Shown in pieces: positions 57,002 through 64,000 of a stretch of 64,000 nt of DNA. The DNA lies in the NCBI GenBank assembly GCA_035539215.1, contig DATLIX010000012.1:1-64000 (forward strand), written 5' to 3'. The first letter of the stretch is position 1; the number at the start of each line of letters is the position of its first letter. Below the pieces are notes generated by a model. It saw nothing but the letters and a program-made list of their open reading frames with translations. It did no database searches and was not told the DNA's origin. Origin of the DNA: Dongia_B sp035539215 (GTDB lineage Bacteria > Pseudomonadota > Alphaproteobacteria > Dongiales > Dongiaceae). The position numbers and the translations under genes were made by a program.

Positions 57002-58006
57002 ATGCGTCTGGTACAGATCGAAATGTCGATGGGCCGCGTTGTGGCGCGGGTGGATGGCGACCGCGCCATTGTCGTGCCCGGCGACGAAAAGACCGTGATC
57101 GATCTGGCAAGAGCGGCAATCGGAGCCGGTGTCCGGCTGGATGACCTGGTCTTTGAGCGCGGCGAGGGGATGGCGCTCAACTACGCCATGCTGCTCGCCG
57201 ACGGCCGTGTCCTGCCGCCGGTGGATCATCCCGATCCGGCCCACTGCATCGTCTCCGGCACCGGTCTTACCCATCTCGGCAGCGCCGATGCGCGCGACAA
57301 GATGCACCAGACGCTGAGCGGCGGTGACGAGACGCTGACCGATTCCATGAAGATGTTCAAACTGGGGCTGGAGGGTGGCAAGCCGACAGGCGAAGGGCCG
57401 GGTGTCCAGCCGGAATGGTTCTACAAGGGCGATGGCAGCATCGTCGCCAGGCCAGGTGCCGATCTGGCACTGCCGGGCTTTGCGCTCGATGGCGGTGAGG
57501 AGCCGGAACTCGCGGGTATCTATCTGATCGGTGACGACGGCCGGCCCTGGCGGCTCGGTTATGCCTTGGGCAACGAATATTCCGATCATGTGATGGAGCG
57601 GCAGAACTATCTCTATCTCGCCCATTCGAAGCTGCGCGCCTGCAGCATCGGCCCGGAATTGCTGGTTGATGATCTGCCGGAAAAGCTGGAAGGCGAAAGC
57701 CGTATCCTGCGCGGCAACGAGATCATCTGGCGCAAGCCATTCCAGAGCGGCGAGGGCAATATGTCCCACACCATCGCCAATCTCGAATATCACCATTTTA
57801 AATATGATCTCTTCCGGCGGCCGGGCGACGTGCATATCCATTTCTTCGGCACGGCTACCTTGAGCTTCGCCGATGGCATCAAGACCCAGCCCGGCGATAT
57901 CTTCGAGATCGAGATGGGTGAGTTCGGTAAGCCCCTGCGCAATCGCCTTGGTGAGAAGCCGGCCGCTGAGACCGGCTTCGCCTATGGCGGTGTCGGCGTC
58001 CTTTGA
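57002..58006 (+). CDS. AraD1 family protein (fumarylacetoacetate hydrolase fold)
   Basis: A 334-residue protein starting MRLVQIEMSMGRVVARVDGD. The C-terminal half has the FAH-fold signature: GYALGNEYSDHVMERQNYLY, KLRACSIGPELLVDD and GTATLSFADGIKTQPGDIFE. This is the AraD1 branch seen in sugar-acid loci of proteobacteria, where it acts on 2-keto-3-deoxy sugar acids or their precursors. The exact reaction here is uncertain; it may fill the dehydration step for which no separate enzyme is present. Its end overlaps the kinase gene. Confidence 0.8.
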   Translation: MRLVQIEMSMGRVVARVDGDRAIVVPGDEKTVIDLARAAIGAGVRLDDLVFERGEGMALNYAMLLADGRVLPPVDHPDPAHCIVSGTGLTHLGSADARDKMHQTLSGGDETLTDSMKMFKLGLEGGKPTGEGPGVQPEWFYKGDGSIVARPGADLALPGFALDGGEEPELAGIYLIGDDGRPWRLGYALGNEYSDHVMERQNYLYLAHSKLRACSIGPELLVDDLPEKLEGESRILRGNEIIWRKPFQSGEGNMSHTIANLEYHHFKYDLFRRPGDVHIHFFGTATLSFADGIKTQPGDIFEIEMGEFGKPLRNRLGEKPAAETGFAYGGVGVL

Positions 58007-58011
58007 GCGTC

Positions 58012-58956
58012 ATGAGCTGCGGGCGCATCGACTGTATCGTCGCCGACTGGGGCACCACCAATCGGCGTGCCTGGGCGCTGGCGCATGATGGTGCGGTGGT
58101 GGCGGAACGGCATGACGATCAGGGCTTGCTGGCCCATGCCGATCGCCGTTTCGCACAGTCTTTTGCCGGTTTCTGTGGCGATTGGCTGGACGGGAAACGG
58201 CGAATTCCGGTGATCATGGCGGGCATGGTCGGCAGCAAGACGGGCTGGCAGGAAGTGCCCTATCAGCCGGCGCCGGTTCTCTTGCCCGATCTCGCCCGGC
58301 ATCTCGCCCGGGTCGAGGATGCGGAATTCGAGAATGCCTGGATTGTGCCGGGCATTGTGCTCGACGATGAGCACCAGCCCGAGGTGATGCGGGGTGAGGA
58401 ATGTCAGATCCTCGCCGCCTTGCTGCGTTCAGGCCGGCAAGAGGGCGCCTTTTTGCTGCCCGGCACGCATTCCAAGTGGGCCTTGGTCGAAGACGGCAAG
58501 CTGGTTACTTTCCGCACCTATATGACGGGCGAGATATTCGGTCTGCTGCGCAAGAGCAGCGGCACGCTCAGTCAGTTGATGGAAGGCGATGCCGTCGACG
58601 ATGGCGCGTTCCTGCGCGGTGTCGATCATGCCAGCGGCGCCGATGCCGCCAATCTGCTGCACAGTCTCTTCAGCGTGCGCACCCTGGGCCTGCTCGACCA
58701 CCTACCGCGCACAAGTCTCGCAAGTTATATGTCTGGATTGTTGATCGGTGCTGAGATCCATGACGCACTGGGGTGGCTGCGGTCGCGCGGCCTCGCCGAC
58801 AAGGTTTCGGCGATCGGTTCACCGGGCCTGTTGCGGGCTTACCGTCGGGCGGCCGGGCATCTCGATCTTGATTTGACCATCCAGGATAGCGCGGATCTGT
58901 TGCCGGTCGCTTTGCTGTCTCTGGCCAAGGCAGCGGCATTGCTGCCCCAAAGCTGA
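58012..58956 (+). CDS. dgoK: 2-dehydro-3-deoxygalactonokinase
   Basis: About 314 residues. CIVADWGTTNRRAWALAHDG is the phosphate-binding start of the DgoK family (WGTTN). RIPVIMAGMVGSKTGWQEVP, GAFLLPGTHSKWALVEDGKL and TFRTYMTGEIFGLLRKSSG follow. It phosphorylates 2-keto-3-deoxygalactonate at O6 with ATP. A TTG nine bases upstream, overlapping the AraD1 stop, is an alternative start. Confidence 0.9.
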   Translation: MSCGRIDCIVADWGTTNRRAWALAHDGAVVAERHDDQGLLAHADRRFAQSFAGFCGDWLDGKRRIPVIMAGMVGSKTGWQEVPYQPAPVLLPDLARHLARVEDAEFENAWIVPGIVLDDEHQPEVMRGEECQILAALLRSGRQEGAFLLPGTHSKWALVEDGKLVTFRTYMTGEIFGLLRKSSGTLSQLMEGDAVDDGAFLRGVDHASGADAANLLHSLFSVRTLGLLDHLPRTSLASYMSGLLIGAEIHDALGWLRSRGLADKVSAIGSPGLLRAYRRAAGHLDLDLTIQDSADLLPVALLSLAKAAALLPQS

Positions 58957-58991
58957 ACCGCTTCCGACCCGCACATGCAGGGAGTCATGCC

Positions 58992-59627
58992 ATGAACCTC
59001 ATTCGTCGCGCCTTGCAGCAGATGCCGATCGTCGCCATCCTGCGTGGCATCAAGCCGGAGGAAGTCGGTTGGGCTTTCGACGTCCTGAGTGCCGCCGGCA
59101 TCCGCCTGATCGAGGTGCCGCTCAACAGTCCCGCCCCCTATGACAGCATCCGCCGGCTGCAGCAACTCGCCGGAAACGATCTATTGGTAGGGGCCGGCAC
59201 CGTCCTGTCGGTGGCGCAGGTAGAAGACCTGCATGCCATCGGCGCCAAGCTGGTGGTGGCGCCGAATTGCGATACGGCGGTCATCCGCGCCGCCAAGGCC
59301 TACGGCATGGCGGTCCTGCCCGGCGCGTTCACACCGAGCGAAGCTTTTGCCGCGCTGCACGCCGGTGCTGACGGCCTGAAGATGTTCCCCGGCGAATTGC
59401 TGCCGCCGGCAGCGGTCAAAGCCTGGCGCACGGTCATGCCGCCGGAGACGCTGTTGCTGCCGGTGGGCGGCGTCACGGCGGACAACATGGCAGCCTATAT
59501 CGCCGCCAGTGCAGATGGCTTCGGCATCGGTTCGTCGCTCTACAAGCCGGGGGTCGATGCCGCGGAGCTGAAGCGGCGCGTAGATACCTTCGTCAGCCGT
59601 TTGGCCGAGATCCGAGCCGGCAAATAG
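58992..59627 (+). CDS. dgoA: 2-dehydro-3-deoxy-6-phosphogalactonate aldolase
   Basis: A 211-residue class I aldolase of the KDPG/KHG type. MPIVAILRGIKPEEVG, RLIEVPLNSP (Glu41) and GADGLKMFPGELLPP (Schiff-base Lys130) match DgoA, including the spacing between Glu and Lys. It cleaves 6-phospho-2-keto-3-deoxygalactonate to pyruvate and glyceraldehyde-3-phosphate, ending the pathway. Last gene of the rightward operon; it converges on the HD-GYP gene with only 4 bases between stops. Confidence 0.92.
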   Translation: MNLIRRALQQMPIVAILRGIKPEEVGWAFDVLSAAGIRLIEVPLNSPAPYDSIRRLQQLAGNDLLVGAGTVLSVAQVEDLHAIGAKLVVAPNCDTAVIRAAKAYGMAVLPGAFTPSEAFAALHAGADGLKMFPGELLPPAAVKAWRTVMPPETLLLPVGGVTADNMAAYIAASADGFGIGSSLYKPGVDAAELKRRVDTFVSRLAEIRAGK

Positions 59628-59631
59628 CCGA

Positions 59632-62600
59632 TCATTCGGCTGCCGGCCGCATGCCGACCACGGCAGCAATATCGGGCTCATCGATCTGCTCTGCCGACAG
59701 GAAGCGTTTAGCATAATCGTGCCAGACGCCGGAGGTCAGGAAGAGATCCAGCAGGTCGGGATCGAGGTGGTGATCCCTTTTCATGAAGCCCATGATCTTC
59801 ACCGCCTCGCTCAGCGTCTTTGCCTTCTTATAGGGACGGTCGGCGGCGGTCAGTGCCTCGAAGACGTCGGCGATGGCCATGATCCGCGCCACCACGGACA
59901 TATCGCCGCCCTTGAGCCGTTTCGGATAGCCTGTGCCATCCATCTTCTCATGATGCCCGCCGGCCAGTTCCGGGACATTCTTCAGATGTTTCGGGAAGGG
60001 CAGGCTGTTCAGCATGATGATGGTCTGGACGATATGATCGTTGATGCGGTAGCGCTCTTCCTCGGTCAGCGTGCCGCGTGAGATGGAGAGGTTATAGATC
60101 TCGCCGCGGTTATATTTCACCTTGGGCCTGGCCATTTGGAAGCCCCAGGGATTGTCAGCGGCAATCATATCCCGTTCGCTCAATCCGATGACGTGGTCGT
60201 CGCGGTCCGCCAGCAGGTGCTCTTCGACCGGCAGTGACGGTTCGGGTTGGCGATCGAACCGGCTCTTCTCCTCATGCGAGATGCCGAGGCGGTTGCTGAT
60301 GGTGCGCAACCAGCTACGCGCCGCGATGGTCTTGAGGCGATCGATTTTGGCGGGTTCCATGAATTCGCCGCCTTCGTTGCAAGCGGCGACAAAAGCGAAA
60401 TCGGCGTCGAGACTGCGCTTCTCCTGCTCCATCGCCGCACGCAAGACCGGCTCATCGCCGCCTTCGCTGCGTCCGCGCCAATACGCAATCTCCGCATCGC
60501 GCTTGAGGACCTCGAACCGGGTACGAATCTCGTGGATGCGGTCATAGATCGTTTCCAGCTTGGTGGCCTTGTCGACGACATATTCCGGGGTCGTGACCTT
60601 GCCGCAATCATGCAGCCAGGCGGCAATATCCAGGGCCTCCCATTCCTCATCGCTCAAGCGAAAATCGCGATAGGGGCCGGCCTGCTGCGCAACGGCGGCC
60701 TCCGTGAGCATCCGCGTGAGCACGGGCACGCGCTGGCAATGGCCGCCGGTATAGGCCGATTTAGCATCGATCGCGCCGGCGATGAGCTTGATCAGGGAAT
60801 CAATCAGCTTGCGCTGGGCCTCCAGCAGCAGCTTGTTCTGGATGGCGACGCTGGCGCTGCCGCTGACCGCATGAATCAACCGCACCATGCGATCCTCGAC
60901 AGCCCAGCTTTCCTGCCCATGCGCCAATCCCTTGACCAGCAGCAGTATGCCGAGTGGGACCTGATTGCGGTCGAGCAGGGGGACGATGACCAGCGCGACG
61001 CGATCGACACCAAGCGTCTGCACCATTTTCCGAAATCCCAGGGCCTTTAATTCATGCTCATCGAGATGGTGTTGCACGACGGCAATATCCTTTTGCCGGA
61101 GTGTTGCCGCGATCTGCTGCAGGATGCCTTCCTGTTGCAGGGAGATATCCGAGAGATCCATTTCCCCATCTACCCGGCTGGCATGCCAGCGGAGGACTTC
61201 GGGTTTGAGCAGTTTCTCATCGTCGTCAAACATATAGATGCCGCCGCCATCGCTGTCGCTGACATCGATGGTCTCTCGCAGCACCCGGTCGAGCAGGGAT
61301 TTGAAATTGCGTTCGGCGGCCAGAGCGCGGCCGATCTTCAGGAATTTTCGGATTGTCCGTTTCGTGCGGTCGAGGGCGCGGCCGAGATCGTTGATCTCGG
61401 CGATGTGGCTGCGAATTTTAACTTCGGTGGTAAAGTCGAAACGTTCGATCTTAGCGGTTTCATTGGCCAGACGGCGCAATGGCTTGACGAGCTGCCGTGT
61501 CAACCACCAGGCAATCGGCATGGCTAGCAGCATGATGATGATGGCGACCACGACCTGGTGCCAGACAAGGCGCCTTGCGGAAGCGAAGAACTCGTCATCG
61601 GGAATGGCGATCAGCAATTTGAACTGGCGCGCTTCGCCGACATCGACATTCGATTGGATGACCTGCCAGTTTCGGCCATAAGCTTCTATTGCGGCGCGAT
61701 TGAGGGTTGAGCCGCTGAAGGCCAGCTTCGCCGCCTCACTCAGCGGTATGTTGTCGAGCTCATCGATCGTTGCCAGTCGCAGACTGTCATCCTTGCCGTG
61801 CACGATCATCTTCAGCATGTCGCGATAGGCGATGACCTGTTTATCGCTATTGACCAGAGCGACTTCGGCTGACGGCGTCACGCGGAACTGGGCAATCTGC
61901 GTGGCAATCGACAGCAGCCTTGCGTCGAGGCCGATGACGGCGCCGCCATCCAGGCTGCGCTGTGCCAGGGTGATGCCGATCGCCTGGGTAGTGAAAAAGA
62001 CATAGGGACTGGTGGTGGCGATCTCTGCCTGCCCGATGGCAGCCTTGTACCAGGGGCGGCCTCGCGGATCGAAGCGATAATCGGCGTCGATCCGTGAACT
62101 CAGAAGACGGTTATCGGCATCATAGAGCCGGTATTCACCGACCATCGTGCCGCCGACATCGAGGGTTATCGACTGGACCAGCAGCACCGCCGCTGCGGGA
62201 GCGGAGAAGCGCCGCCGCATATCGTCGTTTGCCAAGGGGCGGAAGAGAATGAATTCGCCGTCGGGATAGCCGGCATAGATCGCGTCGATCAGGCTGTTTT
62301 GCCGCAGGGCATCGGCGATGGCCGGTACTTCCTGCAGCCTTTCAGGCAAGGTCGTCGCGCCCGACAGGGAATCTCTGGACAGAAAGCGTAGCTGGGCTTC
62401 GGCCGGCTCGAGAATACGCCGCGCCTTTTCTGTCACCGCTTCCCTGATATACCCGACCGTATCGTTGGATGCCTGTAGCAGCGCTTCTTGCGAAGCACGA
62501 TAGGCCTGCCAGGTGAGCAAGCCGGCAACCAGGGTCAGAAACAGGATGACGCTGACGGCGGCGACCGCTTGCAGCGGCAGACGCCGGCGTCTGGTCTGTC

Positions 62601-62673
62601 GCGGCGCCTGCACATGCGGCCGGCCAAAGGTCGGCGAACCCGTCATTCCGGGGTCATGTGTGATTTCCGCCAT
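59632..62673 (-). CDS. Membrane HD-GYP cyclic-di-GMP phosphodiesterase
   Basis: A 1013-residue sensor enzyme. It has an N-terminal membrane segment (about 33-53), a long periplasmic dCache-like region (about 55-370, with WYKAAIG and SPYVFFTTQAIGITLA), a second segment and HAMP linker (about 375-440), and a GAF-like domain (about 460-625). The C-terminal HD-GYP domain has HDCGK (near 688) and HHEKMDGTGYP (near 908). It should hydrolyse cyclic-di-GMP in response to a periplasmic ligand. It starts 28 bases after the solute-binding protein gene, suggesting co-transcription. Confidence 0.9.
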   Translation of the reverse strand: MAEITHDPGMTGSPTFGRPHVQAPRQTRRRRLPLQAVAAVSVILFLTLVAGLLTWQAYRASQEALLQASNDTVGYIREAVTEKARRILEPAEAQLRFLSRDSLSGATTLPERLQEVPAIADALRQNSLIDAIYAGYPDGEFILFRPLANDDMRRRFSAPAAAVLLVQSITLDVGGTMVGEYRLYDADNRLLSSRIDADYRFDPRGRPWYKAAIGQAEIATTSPYVFFTTQAIGITLAQRSLDGGAVIGLDARLLSIATQIAQFRVTPSAEVALVNSDKQVIAYRDMLKMIVHGKDDSLRLATIDELDNIPLSEAAKLAFSGSTLNRAAIEAYGRNWQVIQSNVDVGEARQFKLLIAIPDDEFFASARRLVWHQVVVAIIIMLLAMPIAWWLTRQLVKPLRRLANETAKIERFDFTTEVKIRSHIAEINDLGRALDRTKRTIRKFLKIGRALAAERNFKSLLDRVLRETIDVSDSDGGGIYMFDDDEKLLKPEVLRWHASRVDGEMDLSDISLQQEGILQQIAATLRQKDIAVVQHHLDEHELKALGFRKMVQTLGVDRVALVIVPLLDRNQVPLGILLLVKGLAHGQESWAVEDRMVRLIHAVSGSASVAIQNKLLLEAQRKLIDSLIKLIAGAIDAKSAYTGGHCQRVPVLTRMLTEAAVAQQAGPYRDFRLSDEEWEALDIAAWLHDCGKVTTPEYVVDKATKLETIYDRIHEIRTRFEVLKRDAEIAYWRGRSEGGDEPVLRAAMEQEKRSLDADFAFVAACNEGGEFMEPAKIDRLKTIAARSWLRTISNRLGISHEEKSRFDRQPEPSLPVEEHLLADRDDHVIGLSERDMIAADNPWGFQMARPKVKYNRGEIYNLSISRGTLTEEERYRINDHIVQTIIMLNSLPFPKHLKNVPELAGGHHEKMDGTGYPKRLKGGDMSVVARIMAIADVFEALTAADRPYKKAKTLSEAVKIMGFMKRDHHLDPDLLDLFLTSGVWHDYAKRFLSAEQIDEPDIAAVVGMRPAAE

Positions 62674-62700
62674 CTCATTGCTCCGGAGCGGTTGACGGTT

Positions 62701-63540
62701 TCAATAGGTGAGGAGGCTTACGGCAATGTCCGGCGGCAGGCTGCGCTGATAAATCCGCTGCAGCGTGCCGTCGAGGCGCATCCGTTCGAGGACCCGGGTC
62801 CAGTCGTTGATCATCGCCGGGGTGAAGCGCGACCGGGCAAAAACCATGGCATGCGGCAAAGGCGGCGCCGGGGACAGATCGGCGATGGCGAAACGCTGTT
62901 CGCGTTCGTCCGGCGAAAGATAGAATTCATAATTTACCGCCGCCGTGAGAATGACTTGCACGTCGTCGTTTTCCAGGCCGAGATAGAGGCTCTGCTGGTC
63001 GAGATAGGTGCGAATCTGCGATTGATTGGCGGGCGTTTGCAAGCGGTTGTCGTAATAGCCGCCATAGAGAAAGCCGGCGACCACGCCGATGCGCAAGTCA
63101 GGCCGGGCGAGAATGTCGTCGAAGGAGCTTATCTTCGCCGCCTCGGCATGGCGCGCGACCACCACGTTCTTCAGGCCGAGATAGGGGATGAAATAGGCAA
63201 AGGCGGCGCGGGATGTCGTTTCGGTCCCGCTGGTTGTCATGTCCAGTTGTCCGCTCTCAAGCCGTTGCCAGATTTCGTTGCGTGGCAGGATCTGCGTTTC
63301 GAATTTGCATGCGGTGCGGCGGGCGATTTCATCGACGACATCGCGGTCGATGCCGACACCTTGGTGAAACAGGGTGCCGAATTCATAGAAGGCAAGGCGG
63401 ATTGGCTGTTTACAGCCGAGATCCGGCAAAGGATCGGCGCGTGGTGAAACCAGCGCAAGGCTGACCGCCATGGCAACTGACGAGAAGAAACGAAACCACC
63501 GCAGCAGCAAGACTTCTCTCCGGAGCCCGCCTGCAACCAA
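62701..63540 (-). CDS. Periplasmic solute-binding protein (SBP_bac_3 type)
   Basis: A 279-residue amino-acid-type periplasmic binding protein with an N-terminal hydrophobic export segment (about 13-33). KQPIRLAFYEFGTLFHQGVG, IDRDVVDEIARRTACKFETQ, SGQLDMTTSGTETTSRAAFA and RLDGTLQRIYQRSLP are typical. No permease or ATPase is nearby. Instead it sits directly upstream of a membrane HD-GYP protein, so it may serve as a ligand sensor for that enzyme rather than for transport. The start is uncertain within about 15 residues. Confidence 0.82.
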   Translation of the reverse strand: MVAGGLRREVLLLRWFRFFSSVAMAVSLALVSPRADPLPDLGCKQPIRLAFYEFGTLFHQGVGIDRDVVDEIARRTACKFETQILPRNEIWQRLESGQLDMTTSGTETTSRAAFAYFIPYLGLKNVVVARHAEAAKISSFDDILARPDLRIGVVAGFLYGGYYDNRLQTPANQSQIRTYLDQQSLYLGLENDDVQVILTAAVNYEFYLSPDEREQRFAIADLSPAPPLPHAMVFARSRFTPAMINDWTRVLERMRLDGTLQRIYQRSLPPDIAVSLLTY

Positions 63541-63685
63541 GCCGATCCTGGCCGGTTTGATCGTGGCTTTAACCAGCCTGCAGCCATTAATAGCAATCGT
63601 ATCACAGGCTTCGGAAAACTCAGCGGATTTTCTAACAGAGGATAGGATCGCCGTAGGTAGCTGACGGCCGAAATGATCGGCCCGA

Positions 63686-64000
63686 TCAACCGGATGTGAC
63701 CTCGGCGATAATTTCGGCCACCTCCGCTTCGCCTTCGGCTTCCAAACCGGCGATGACTCCGGCCTGGTCGGCGGCGTTTCGGTTCTGGCTCATCTTCCAT
63801 TTGCCTTCGAGCCGCGCGATCGGCAGCTCCAATCCGACAATGCCTTTCAGCATGGCGTCGATATAGTCGGCGGGCGCATCCTGCACCGACCACGCTTTGG
63901 CGCGGCCGTTTTCACGCCGGGCCGTCAAACGCGTGACGAGATCCAGGAGCCGTGCCGGGTCATCGAAGGCTTTCAGCCGGCCATAGGCGTGTATGGCGAC
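63686..64000 (-). CDS. PaiB-like FMN-binding regulator (partial, C-terminal part)
   Basis: The last 104 residues of a gene whose start lies beyond the window. VAIHAYGRLKAFDDPARLLD, YIDAMLKGIVGLELPIARLE and GKWKMSQNRNAADQAGVIAG match the C-terminal half of the PaiB / FMN-binding negative transcriptional regulator family (flavin-reductase-like split barrel). The role here is unknown. It is followed leftward by a 145-base gap before the solute-binding protein gene. Confidence 0.85.
   Translation of the reverse strand, partial: VAIHAYGRLKAFDDPARLLDLVTRLTARRENGRAKAWSVQDAPADYIDAMLKGIVGLELPIARLEGKWKMSQNRNAADQAGVIAGLEAEGEAEVAEIIAEVTSG

Overview
The window is chromosomal DNA from a GC-rich alphaproteobacterium, most likely a Rhodospirillales-type organism. 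It carries a complete-looking integrated podovirus-type prophage of about 34.5 kb (about 3729-38247). The host assignment rests on the rpoH / RluD / DUF6476-like neighbourhood, the GC-rich codon use with long antisense open frames, and the FrcA-like one-domain sugar ABC ATPase. No ribosomal RNA or species marker is present, so nothing finer is claimed.

Left host flank (1-3728): the start of rpoH (leftward), rluD (leftward), a small single-membrane-segment protein (rightward), a low-specificity threonine aldolase and tRNA-Glu(CTC). The 3' end of this tRNA is the prophage attachment site. A 25-bp copy of it recurs at 38223-38247, and arm-type repeats sit inside both junctions.

Prophage (3729-38247): a tyrosine integrase next to attL is followed by a DUF3800 gene. 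A rightward virion module in T7-like order then runs from 6.4 to 29.3 kb: glycine-rich protein, gp7.3-like protein, portal, Bbp19-like protein, scaffold, capsid, decoration-like protein, tail tubular A and B, gp13/gp14-like proteins, three large internal virion proteins, tail fibre, glycine-rich adhesin and large terminase. Two largely non-coding, hairpin-rich blocks interrupt it (23.7-24.5 and 25.3-25.7 kb). The transcription units are separated by a repeated cassette: an intrinsic terminator, then a TAAATA element, often with an inverted repeat at the new leader. Three such units in a row (25331-25680) contain no convincing gene and look like an array of short RNAs. The right arm (29.3-38 kb) holds small membrane proteins, a second (serine) recombinase, a SieB-like exclusion protein, a HEPN-type protein, a leftward operon of unknown small proteins that includes two paralogues, a tiny secreted protein, a paired palindromic operator and a free-standing integrase arm-binding domain. 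I recognise no polymerase, helicase, primase, CI-like repressor, small terminase or dedicated endolysin.

Right host flank (38.3-64 kb): a GrlR-like protein, small conserved proteins, a DUF1344-like periplasmic protein, DUF1003 and TPR/ATP-grasp genes, an NRAMP transporter, a cupin, a fatty acid desaturase, a PAS protein, a GGDEF-EAL protein and a signal peptidase I. Next comes a divergent sugar-acid locus. Its leftward arm is a GntR/FCD regulator, an SDR dehydrogenase and an SMP-30 lactonase. Its rightward arm is a sugar ABC importer, AraD1, a 2-keto-3-deoxygalactonate kinase and an aldolase. Together these fit uptake of an aldose and its oxidation through a De Ley-Doudoroff-type route to pyruvate and glyceraldehyde-3-phosphate. 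The window ends with a solute-binding protein paired with a membrane HD-GYP phosphodiesterase and the end of a PaiB-like gene.
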